A stretch of DNA of 64,000 nucleotides. It comes from Pseudopyrenochaeta lycopersici (lineage: Eukaryota > Ascomycota > Dothideomycetes > Pleosporales > Pseudopyrenochaetaceae). Numbering within the stretch: the first letter of the stretch is position 1; the number at the start of each line of letters is the position of its first letter. The translations under genes and the position numbers were made by a program. The notes beneath the pieces were generated by a model. It was not told the origin of the DNA. It made no database searches and saw nothing but the letters and a program-made list of their open reading frames with translations. The stretch lies in NCBI GenBank assembly GCA_003313425.1, contig NHZP01000031.1, positions 248,001 through 312,000 of the forward strand. The letters are read 5' to 3'. Shown one piece after another: positions 45,952 to 56,577 of this stretch.

Positions 45952-47546
45952 TCATGCCGTTCGAGGCGTGAAAATTAAGTCGCACCTATCGTGACGGGAC
46001 CGGTAGCCATTCGCTTCGAACGGTGCCATCTTCTCAGGAGTTGTTTCAGGTGCCAATGTGACTTTGAATGCGCGGAAAGTGGCAGCCAGTATAAGACGCA
46101 TCTGATACGTGGCCATGTTTCCTCCTGGACAACGACGGGCTCCAATGCCAAACGGAACAAGGAGGCGGCGCTTTTCAGCGCTGTTTTCATCCTCTAGCTA
46201 ACGAAAAGGATTATAGCTGTCGAAATCTGGAAATAGATCTGGTCTCTGTCGGCTCATAGAAAGAGATTGGGTCGTAATAACGGTTCCAGCTGGGAGATAG
46301 TAGCCCAGGACGTCCATACCTCCTTCAGGGACTAAGCGACTTCCTGTCAAAGCCACTGGAGGCCGGAATCGGAGACCTTCTTTGATACAGGCATCCAGAA
46401 GCTTCAGCGAATCGAGCTCCTCATACCCTTCGTGAGCCTGGACTTCCTTGTATAACTCTTGTTGAAGGTGCTGATTCTTTGCCAACTCGTAGTAGATAAA
46501 TGCGAGTGCGGACGAGGTTGTTTCCGTTGCAGCAAGCACCTGACCCGCCATCTCCGCGCCGAGCTCAGGATCAGTCCTATGTAGTAGGGTAAGAATAAGA
46601 TCTTCAATCTCAAATATGATTTGTATATGCATGGATGCTTACCATGATTGAGTAGGATACTTCGCCTCGTGATCGGTGAAAAGCTTGTAGATGCTAGGAT
46701 CATCATCGAATGTTTCCTGGCCCACCGCAGCTTGTCGACATAACTCTTCACCCAAGTCGAAAAGCTTGTCACTTGATCGAACCCGGAAGCGGGGGTGGGC
46801 AAACGGCCCGTATTGGAGCCAGCCAAAGAGCCATTCTGGAAGACATAATCTCCATACTACCAGAAAATTATACTCTCCGACGACGCGAGGGAAGTCGCTG
46901 TGATCAAGGTCCACTTCTGAGCCTCCCATGATGACTTGCGAGTTCTTCAAGGTACAAATGCGGAGGTGGTATACGATATCCTCTGACTTCGCCCCATCTG
47001 ATCCAGCCAAATTCCGAACCATAGATTCTATATTATCGACGAAGACGTTATGCCGGAGCTTGAGGTGTTTCGCCGTCGTAGCGATCATGACGGGGTGACG
47101 TCGCTGTCGTGCGATAGGGTGTTGTGGATATGTGACCGTCCAGTCGTGACCGCCAACGCGCAATGCACGGATAGAAGTTGGAGAAGTGTCCAAGTCCTTC
47201 CTCACAAAGACTCTTTCAACAGCTTCGGAATCATTCAAAATGACCAAGTTCGGACTGATTCTAACAATAGGCCCATACTTCGTGATAAGCTTATCCGCCT
47301 CGAATGACAGCTTGCCATGCCATCTCTGCCAACGGATCCACGCAGAGGTTGCTGAGCTGATCCACGGTCCAGGGATCGCTCGTAAAGGATGAATGTTCGC
47401 GTAGTAGACCATCTTGACAGCCTGGACGACGACCAGGAAGACCAAGACGATCCCAAATGACTCCCACCGAAGGATAGTACATACCGCGCGTGATATGGTA
47501 GATTTGAGAGGCGTAACAAGAATAGAGTTTGTTGTGGTCGACACAT
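45952..47546 (-). pseudogene. Cytochrome P450, disrupted by a nonsense codon and a shifted start
   Basis: Coding homology runs from about 47540 to 46643, then after a 66-nt intron from 46576 to the TGA at 45952. An N-terminal membrane anchor (ESFGIVLVFLVVVQAV) and proline hinge (RAIPGPW) are followed by the I-helix AATETTSSALAF, the EGLR form of ExxR, and the heme loop FGIGARRCPGG. At 46200-46198, just after NPFR, the frame has TAG where P450s usually have Trp (NPFRW), and the reading continues perfectly as LEDENSAEKRRLLVPFG. At the 5' end the frame has no ATG. The sequence ATG-TG-TCG suggests a two-base insertion right after an original start. Both lesions together point to a recent pseudogene. 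A single-base assembly error at each site is the alternative. Confidence 0.85.
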
Positions 47547-47864
47547 TGAGTTGTGGGTAGTGGGAAAGGGTTCGTCTGCATGGGAGGTGTGAGAACCGTG
47601 GGACTCAACGCCTTTTCTGCCATATAGTGGGCATCATTCAAGCAGGCCTGTCAGGCACCAACAAGTGATATGGCGAGACTACGGATTCAACCCGGACCTT
47701 GAGAGCGCAAAAACTGTCATGATTTCCGCGCTAATGTCCAATCACTGACTACCAAAGTCGTGAATGTCGTTGCTTTGGGCTTCCAAATGCTCGGACTATT
47801 CTGCTCCACGAACTGGCCCTGTATGAACTATAGTGGTCTACGTACGAAGGTATCGTATTCGGTA

Positions 47865-48280
47865 TTACACCGCCACTAGTGCAATGATACTTATGGAGTT
47901 GACGATCATCGTCACGGCCAAGCCCCGTTTCGTTGAGGCCGCACGAGTCTGTACTATGGTAGAGGTAGTGTCAGTGGCTTCCGTTCGAGGCGGAGCCGTC
48001 TCCTGATCACTATTGTAGGGCTCAATTGCAACTTATTGACTCAGTGCCATGCAGATCTAAAACTCACAGTCGTAGAGCGGGTTACTTGCCTAGTGAGGCT
48101 CCGCTTGACCGATACGCGTGGTCGATACTGCGTCGGCATTTTCGAATTGACCGAAGTCGAAGGTGATTTCCTTTCCTGGACCGTTTCTAGGAGGTACTTA
48201 TCTCCACGAAAGATGCCGTTGTCCAGGTTACCCCAGACAAAGTGCGCACAGGTACCAATCCAATGGACCCTTGGGAGCAT
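47865..48280 (-). pseudogene. Gene fragment with C-terminal membrane tail, uncertain
   Basis: On the minus strand a frame from 48280 reads HWIGTCAHFVWGNLDNGIF and on to RSTT, where a GTGAGT donor occurs. Joining to an acceptor before GAGACGGCTC in phase 0 gives a Thr-rich linker and a hydrophobic tail (LAVTMIVNSISIIALVAV) before a TAA at 47867. The combination resembles the end of a tail-anchored or surface protein. Upstream on the same strand the frame breaks repeatedly, so no complete gene can be built. The family is not recognised, and it may be a relic next to the P450 pseudogene. Confidence 0.35.
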
Positions 48281-51200
48281 TAGCGAGTCAGATTTGCCAC
48301 AGTTTCTTAAGATGACAGATACAGACTTTGAGAGGCAACACCTACTTTAGTTTGCTGAGATTCGTATGCCGCTCAACAGCAAAATTTTCCGCTATTCGCT
48401 GATGCGACGAAGTCCCACTGGGCCTCATGAGCATTGATGGACATACACAGGGCGTCGACCACGGCATCAATTCGGAGTCTTCCAAGGATTCTTAGGTCTT
48501 CTCCAGTCGATCGTCACAGTTAGTTGGAATCACCGAGTACTGAGACTTTGTAGCAGGTCCAAACGCGGATGAGTCCATGCATCAAGGGGAGCCCCTTAAC
48601 GAGACGGAGACAACTTGCGGCGCTCATGCACCAGTGCAACGATTTATGGCGTGTTCTTCTGATCGGAGGCTCCGGTCCCCGTTAGGATAGGTTGTAGTTC
48701 GTGGAAAGAATACGGGCTTCCGCCACAAGCTTGCACGAAATTGGATGCAACCGAAAACTGGCTTTTTGCACCAATTTGAAGCGTTCCAATTCCTAACTAC
48801 TTTATGCTAGTTTAACCATTACCAAGCCCGACAATTGTTGCTTCCGTAAACCTGTTGGCCAGATAGCTGAAGCTAATTGGTAAGACAGCGTGCCATTGCA
48901 CAGGGCGATTTTCGTTAGGAGAGAAAGACTGGGCGATCTGAGCGCATGAGCTACCGGTAGTTGTTTTCATTTGTTTTTATTACGTCTTAGTCATCATGTT
49001 CTAGACGCGAGGACGTCATATTTCCTTGGAAGCGGTCGGCCCCAACGAAATAACCACATCAGTCAAATAGCAAGCAATACCAATTGTTATCAGAAAGCAA
49101 AAACAAAAGATCTGGAACGAGAACAATATTTCTTGCATTGAGCGGTCATTTGGCTCTTTGTTTGATATCTGAATCCATTCAGAATCTTTCTTGAGACTAC
49201 GACAGTCTTTCGAAAGCTAATGCAAATATTGGCCAGTTATGAAGGACCATTCACAACCAGCTTCGAAGTTTAGTGGGAAGGTAAATTTTTCAATCTGATT
49301 GACATGATCGCGCGCTAAGCTAAAGCGCTCATCACCGCACCCTCGCTTCAGGACTGAGGATACGCACAACGCGACTTGACATCCGATTTAGTAAACAGTG
49401 TTGTCATTAAAAAAATTGCCTGGAATACGCCAAATTGCTCCAAGCATAAACTACCTTTCAGTCCAGCCATGGTATCAAAGACACGGCTCTCGGGATTCCC
49501 ATATGACTGTCTCACAACATCCGGCCTTTCCGAGCTGTTTGGGGCCACCAATCCACAACATTCCCTTTGATTATTATGTGCCTCATCGGAACTGGCTCCG
49601 GCTGCTCCCGCAATTGTCTCTTTGCTGAAGACTCGAAAAATTCCCTTTATTCATGGGTGACTTCGAACGATTGAGGCCAGCGACTATAGTGCCATGCTCT
49701 TATCGTCAAAATACGTTTAGATATGTATGGAGAAACATGGCGCATCGCACCTAGCTGAATAGCAATTCTTATAGCTTCGAGAACCCTGGACATTTGATTT
49801 ACGAGCAAGTGCGGCAAAAAATAAAAGCTCTAATTCAGATCTGCTCTTTGCACTATTTGGATTTATTGTGAGTGGATAGCCTGTGTTGTGTACAAGAATC
49901 GACGGCTTAGATATACTAGAAAAAACTCGTATATGTATGCGATTTATAATAGAACTTATTAATTAGTTTCTGGTGCGAGTGTGGACTGTTTGAGGGTATG
50001 GTGTCCTCACAGATCAAAAAAAACCCTCAACGTACGACTAACGTTGGCAGAAGTTCATTTGTCGCTATATCAGATTACTATTACCTGATATACGGGGGCC
50101 AAGACTATGAAGACATACACTATTTGCCGACAAAATTCCATTTTCTCACCGCTCACGACTCCTTGATGCCTTGTGGGAACGGCAATTATGTCCTCACATT
50201 AAAAGAATCCACAAACTTGCATTGTTCAATTGTAAGTTAAAGCCACCAATTAGTCATCAACCCTACATTCAATCGCCTGAAGGCATTGTGGGTTGATGTT
50301 ATGCTTAGTTTGTGTCGATTTGAGTTAGACCATAGCTATCTAATTACAAGAATATTCTCAAAGCGTTTGAGCGCATGGCAAAGTATTTAGATTCATATCA
50401 AGGTAGATTTCGCGCTCGCCTACGTGAAACTTTGATTCCATTCGGCGGCGCCTTTATTTCCTCTCCTGGAGCGGGACAAGCTGAATCCTCCCAACAGTAC
50501 ATTCTGCGGCTAATCGCTTGCGTGGCTAAGTTCTCTGGCATGCTGTCGCGCTGCCTAATCTATCGTTGGTTGTGGCCTACGTCAATGCATCTTTTGCAAT
50601 CTTCACACACCTCGCCTCGGGGCTACCCTCATGGCATTCACTACGAAATATTAAACCACGGGCTGAATAGAAACATCTAAGATGGATGATTGTTATTCGC
50701 GAGCAAGAATCTGGCACATTTTCAGCATGTCAAATCCTCTGCTGCGCTCGCGTGCAATGTTTTTGACCATATCAGGAATATCAGCACTGGGAATATCATC
50801 ATATTGAAATCAAACAAAGTAGTGTTACAAATTTCTCAGTATTGTAAGCAGAGCGAAGGTGAAGATGCTTGCGCCTCATCGATCCTGGCTGCAATACCAT
50901 TGTTGGATATTATAGGGCCTCGTAGAACTGGGAATCCTCATCGCATGAATCATAATATATAGTTTAAACTTGAGCGAAGATGTAAAATTCATTCATACTA
51001 ATGAATGGGCTTTTCGAGAGTTGTTATGTAGCACGGCATCGGAATAACCATCTGCAGCACTACTGGTAGCATTCAAGCCTCTCAGGTACATTCACCCGCG
51101 AAGCGCAATTGGCCGGCTTATGTAAATATGCCTATCACCAGCCACTTTTATGGAGCCATTTCCAAATGAACGCAGTCACGGCTTAAATTTCCTACCTAGA

Positions 51201-52950
51201 TTCAAAGGAGCCAGGGATGAGAGTGTGCTTGACGTTACCACCACGCTTCAGTTATGAAGTTTGTCGCCTGCGACCGAACACAAACATAGCCACAATGTTT
51301 GGCTTTGCGCCAAACCTGACACTTTTCAAGGCCCTTGTCAGTAAGGCACCAGCCGGCCATGTTATATGTCACGGTATGGATAATCGACCAGCCCCTTGCT
51401 CACCTGTTGATCATCATTCCCGTAATGACGAAGAAAATTTACACTGTATACAGGATACGATGTCTAATTACACCGGTAAAGCCGTGTTCGAGGCGTTGTT
51501 CCATAGATGCCTCAGCGCGTCCCACAGCCTTCTTGACATTCTATAGATAACGTAATAGATTCTCTTGTCTCAATAGCGCGGCTGACCTTAATAATGTGTT
51601 TTCTGACTCTTTGAACAAGTCAACTTTGATCTCAGCTCTTTAGGGATGTCCATCCACAAATATCCCATTTGCACGTCAAAGGTAGAATCATCAATGTTTG
51701 AAACATTTCAAGCATACGATGAGGAGTTTTGCGTGCTCACTTTGGCAGCACCGTTCCAGCACGGCTGAGAGAGGATTGTCGCCCGGGAAAGGGGAATCTG
51801 CTTCGTATTAGGGTGACGTGTGGTTCAAAGTCGCACCATTTGGTATGCATATTCTAGAAACCTGCCTTGGTTGCAACTTGGGCTTATGCAGCGTGATTAA
51901 GCATGTTCACGATGGAAGATGCCTTGTGGACCATGCTTGTTCGCAGTATGGCCGCGACAACCAGCGATAAATGTTTGCCTTTCTGCCCAACCGATCGTCG
52001 TGGAAGCCTGAAAATTGCTAACCAAGTGAAGTTAATGCCTACCACCCTGCGCTTGCACAGGACGCTCGGCGTTGGCGCCAAGTCATATTTGAGAATAGTT
52101 CGGCCCTTTACTCACCACTCAAAACTCTCATCGTCAGCCCGCTTCCCACAACACCGATAGAGACGATCGCGCAGCCCTACCCCGCTTTTTTTCCGCAGCC
52201 TGCAGCCCTCCCGCTGTCCAGCCAGTAGACCCTCCCAGTCGGTGCAATAGAAACCCGGCTCGACCCTTTGAGACGCAGTGTCGGACTCGATCTTGACGAA
52301 CTTATCTGTCAGGAACTGCATATCGCCTCTTTGTGATCGGTGTCTAAGTTGGACATGATGAATGTTCTCGGCGTGAAGCCATCACGCTTGCGAAATATGT
52401 CTTCCGAAAGATGGTCGTTAGCCTCAGGCCAAATAATCCGCAGTATGCACAAGGTGTTACTTAGCCTCTGGAGCCCGCCAAAGAAATCATCTGCAGGCTC
52501 ACAATGGGCTTGCATGCGCCCCCTCAGATTGCCATGTATCATGAGCAGGTGTAATCTTTCGTCATGCCGCTCATCTCATTCCCGGTGAAAAAGATATATT
52601 CGGTGTTAATCGACGAATCACTTCAGCGGATGCACACACCAGGGCTGGTTCGAGGTCCTTCACTTTTGAGTACGATGGCTCCAACCTGTCTCTCCCCACA
52701 CTTTTTGCCTTTTTTGCCGCGTCTCACTCACTGCCACCACTCACTGAAGATCGGACTAATCACGAACGTCCAGGAACGTTGGAGCCTAACGTCAGAAATG
52801 CAGACTAGCAACAAGGGCTACCAACCTTATATGGTTGCTATATAATGACTACAACTCCAGCGATTTCGACTTGGGATATATACGATCTATGCGCGTCTCA
52901 GATAAAGTTGCCCGCGCACGATACTCATACTATGGGACCTCCTGATCAGA
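48281..52950. other. Longest gene-poor region of the window
   Basis: About 4.7 kb with only short, feature-less frames on both strands (largest about 110 codons at 51217-51546). Composition alternates between ordinary and AT-rich stretches (for example 49880-49980). I found no inverted or direct terminal repeats and no recognisable transposon protein by eye. The last few hundred bases should include the promoter of the HET gene at 52951. Confidence 0.45.
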
Positions 52951-55079
52951 ATGGCAACCACCAGCAATAGAAATACCCCTTGTGTAAGGTGTGCTCGGGT
53001 ATGGATTAGCAACGATCTTATGAGGACGAATTGGAACAGTAGAACATGGCCCATAAGATCCCTTAGAAAAGATTCCCCCTGCAAGTTGTGTCGGACCCTT
53101 TATTGGATGTTTGTACGCACACCAGGACATAGGAATTTCTGGAATGGCATAGCAAAAGGCACATCTACGATGATACAACTTCGTAATTCAGATCATGAGT
53201 ATCTTGGACTTTCACTCGAATTCCTCGATGACGACCATTGGAACCTCGATTGTTCATATAGGCTCCATCCTGTTCGACCGGCTACTGCTGGCCGTTACAT
53301 TTACGACCTCTCGTTCAATCCCCGCTGGATTAGCCGATGTCTCGAGGATTGCGACACGGCCCACATGTGCCGAGGCGATATGCAACGTCACAACGACAAG
53401 GCAGACTTCCATGTTATTGACGTTGAAAATCGCTGTGTTGTACAAGCGCCACCAGCCTGCCAGTACATTGCATTGAGTTACGTTTGGGGCATGGTTCATC
53501 AACTTCGTCTGACAAAGCACAACGCTGCCAAACTGAAAAGAAAAGGAAGTTTAAATCCAGAGCGTGTTCCGCAAACGATCGAAGATGCCTTGGCGATCTG
53601 CCGCTCCCTGTCAGTGCGGTATCTTTGGGTAGACAGGCTTTGCATCATGCAAGACTCGCCCTGTCACGCAAATAGCCAGGTTGCTCATATGCACCAAATC
53701 TACAGTGGCGCTTACCTCACCATCGTTGCAGCCACTGGTTCGGACTCTGCATCCGGAATTTTTGCACCTCAGCCCCAGCTGAAAATGCAACACACGGCCC
53801 GCGTTGACAACGTCCTCTATGTTGCTGCGCCGATCAATCTCGAGCCACTTGAATCTAACCTTTATTCTTCGAAATGGAATTCACGGGCATGGTAAGAAGA
53901 ACTTCTTATGATTTACAGATGAGACTCTTACTAAAGTACGTACCTCGGTATTATAGGACGATGCAGGAATGTGTCCTTTCACGCCGATGCCTTATCTTTA
54001 CCGAGCACGACTTTTTTCTGTACTGTGGTCAAGGTGCTTACGTTCCAAGCCTGAAAAACAGCCTTTTACCACCACGGAACACCTACACTTCCTCCCTGTT
54101 GGACCATCAACTGCCATTCATCAATGGTAGCGGTATGGTACATCGTCGATACGCACGGCTAGCATCGCTTTATGCATGTCGAGACCTATCGTATCCCAAA
54201 GACATCTTGCGTGCATTTGAAGGCATCGCGAAGATCTTGACTCCGTTCCTGGGAGGCTTCCACTGTGGCCTCCCAATTAGTGCATTAAGGTGGTCTCTTT
54301 GTTGGATGCAATGTGGCTCCATCAAGCCTAGGCCAGAGTTTCCGTCTTGGAGCTGGGCTGGCTGGTACCACTCTTCCGGTGATACCATCACTACTCCTTC
54401 TTTCGCTAAGAACGTTATAAGCTTTCCCGATTTCAACCCTAACGATTTCTGGCCTCCATGTTCGATCTATCACTGGTCTTCGCCTATTAAGATGGAGCAA
54501 TGGCCGTCTATGATGGTTGAGAAGGAGTCTCAGCGACCCGAATTCCATAGCAAGTATCTAAAATCAGTCGCAAAGTGCACATGCGAGACCCTCAGTTGGA
54601 TCTGGGATGTTCAAGAGTCCGACAATGAGAGGTCCGGCGTGGGTATCTACAATCGGCTGCTTGCCAACTCTGCGCCGGCGTTCAAAGAATTACAAGGTGT
54701 TGATTTCAAGCACGTTTTGACGTTCTGCTCGTGCGTCGCGAGCTTCGCAGATGAACCGACCAGGCCCCTAGCGAGAAGGTTGTCTCTTTCTGCTCCCGAC
54801 TTTTTCCAGCCTGTTCTGCCTGTGCAGGACCCACAGCCTACTTCTGCAGAGGATTCACAGCAACACCGATCTAGTGCACAGAATTACATATTCCTCGGCC
54901 TATGGAATCATGGTTCAGGCTTTTCTGCCGTAGTATTGCCAGTGGCGATCGACTTGTTGGCTCCAAAGAAAGACCGAATCACGGAACAAGTCGTTGCCCG
55001 AAGAGCAGGAAACCCTTGCCGCATGAAAGCTGATGTTTGGTTCAATAATGCGCGCAATTGCATCGTGCACCTTTTGTGA
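52951..55079 (+). CDS. HET-domain protein
   Basis: Two exons (52951-53891, 53957-55079; 65-nt intron, phase 2) encode 687 residues. The intron splits the third HET signature block: RAW at the end of exon 1 joins TMQECVLSRR in exon 2. The first blocks are YIALSYVWG near residue 172 and IEDALAICRSLSVRYLWVDRLCIMQD near 210-235. The N-terminal 110 residues carry several Cys pairs (CVRCAR, CKLCRTLYW) that could bind a metal, a common arrangement in HET proteins of this type. No NACHT, WD40 or ankyrin region follows. HET proteins act in vegetative incompatibility and related cell-death responses; partner and trigger are unknown. The reading frame is intact. Confidence 0.9.
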
Positions 55080-56577
55080 ATTCGCCTCCCATACTTTGCG
55101 AGGTTATATGTACTCAGATGAGACACATCTGATCATGACCTTGAACTCCGCCGGCCATGAGAACGATCTTGTCCAGTAATTTGTATCCCTGCAAATTTCA
55201 CGGTCAGAGGGGTTCAGTTTTATGTTGTCTGACCATGAAAGTATGCAACGAGAACATGAAATTTCGCAAAGATGAATAGCCCAGCGCAGCGGGTCTAGCG
55301 AGCTCAAGAACTTCCAAAAATATTCTTCTGCAACCTTTTTACACATTTAAGGGTATTTTTGATGTATCCCTGCTACAACAGATTTAGAACGGGCTCTTGA
55401 CACATTCTGGCTTCTCTTTGAGTAGATTTGTGTATTATGTATTACTACAGAACCATTTAAACTATTTTATGCAACGTTATTGCATTGCAGCAGATCCTAT
55501 AAAGAATCAGTGCAGATTATCTTTGGAAATACAGGCTTAAGTTACTATGAACCACTTCAATAGTATAAAAAGCTGCTGAATGAATTAGGCCCATGGTCGG
55601 CCGAGGTGAAAAGTCATGGTTAAATAAAATCCAGCCTGAAATGCCGTCGCGCGCCAAACTCGAAGTATGGAGCCAGGCTCCAAACAGCCAATCAACCTGG
55701 CGGGAATTATGGTTGCGCTGCTCAAATCTGTACACTATCCAACCCAGGTATGATCTACATTCACAATTCAAAATACCAAATTGGGATTTTCAATTTCTAA
55801 GTAATGTTTCTACTACGAGTGTTACTGTAATGGATGATAATAACTGCGATCCCCTTCTCAGAATGTCCTAATAGGGACTTTGGAAGCTATGTTACTGAGT
55901 TATTGTGATAGACAGGTGTTGGTACTTGTGACAAACTTCATTGATCTTTATAACACCTTGAACGCGGTGTTCAATTCGCGGCTTCAGCATTGTGAAGCGT
56001 CAACAATACTGAACTCTGTTATTTCATTTGTGCGCACATGATAATTCAATTTCCGCTTCTTGTTTTTTGCAATTATGAGCTCTATGGATGTGTGCAATAA
56101 AGCTTCATACACTCCAAGCGCAAGACGCTTCAAAAGATCCATGCTTGGATGTTCAGCACATCGTTTTATTTGGCATCTTTAGCATAGTTTTTGACAGATT
56201 CTGGTGTGGCGCAAAGCCTCATAGGCTCCAATATGCGAGCCCATTTACTTCACAAAGGATATCTGCTGCCAATTAGCCGGCGCAAACAATTGTCGGGCAA
56301 TCAGGACCGCTCCGTCGGAACGGGCACAGACAGAAAACCATATGGGTTGGTGCTCGGTACCTTGTAACATACCGAAAATAGACCATTTATCATTGATCTC
56401 CAATAATTGTTATATTGAGTTCAATTGAATCTTTCAAAAGGGGCTTGGAGATACTTCGAGGGCCGCATGAACGCATGGAAAGCTTGGCAGCGTATGCTAT
56501 ACCTTGTTTCCCGCGTGTGTTCATTGATTCGAAATGTACTCTGATCTTCATATCACCAGCTCATTGCAAACTCTGCC
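55080..56577. other. Intergenic region, AT-rich in parts
   Basis: A 1.5-kb gap between the HET gene and the second BBE oxidase, both on the plus strand. Short frames only; no recognisable gene. The final few hundred bases should hold the BBE promoter. Confidence 0.45.

Noticed and set aside
51217..51546. 109-codon frame in the gene-poor region
   Set aside because: No signal peptide, domain or repeat; nothing distinguishes it from chance.
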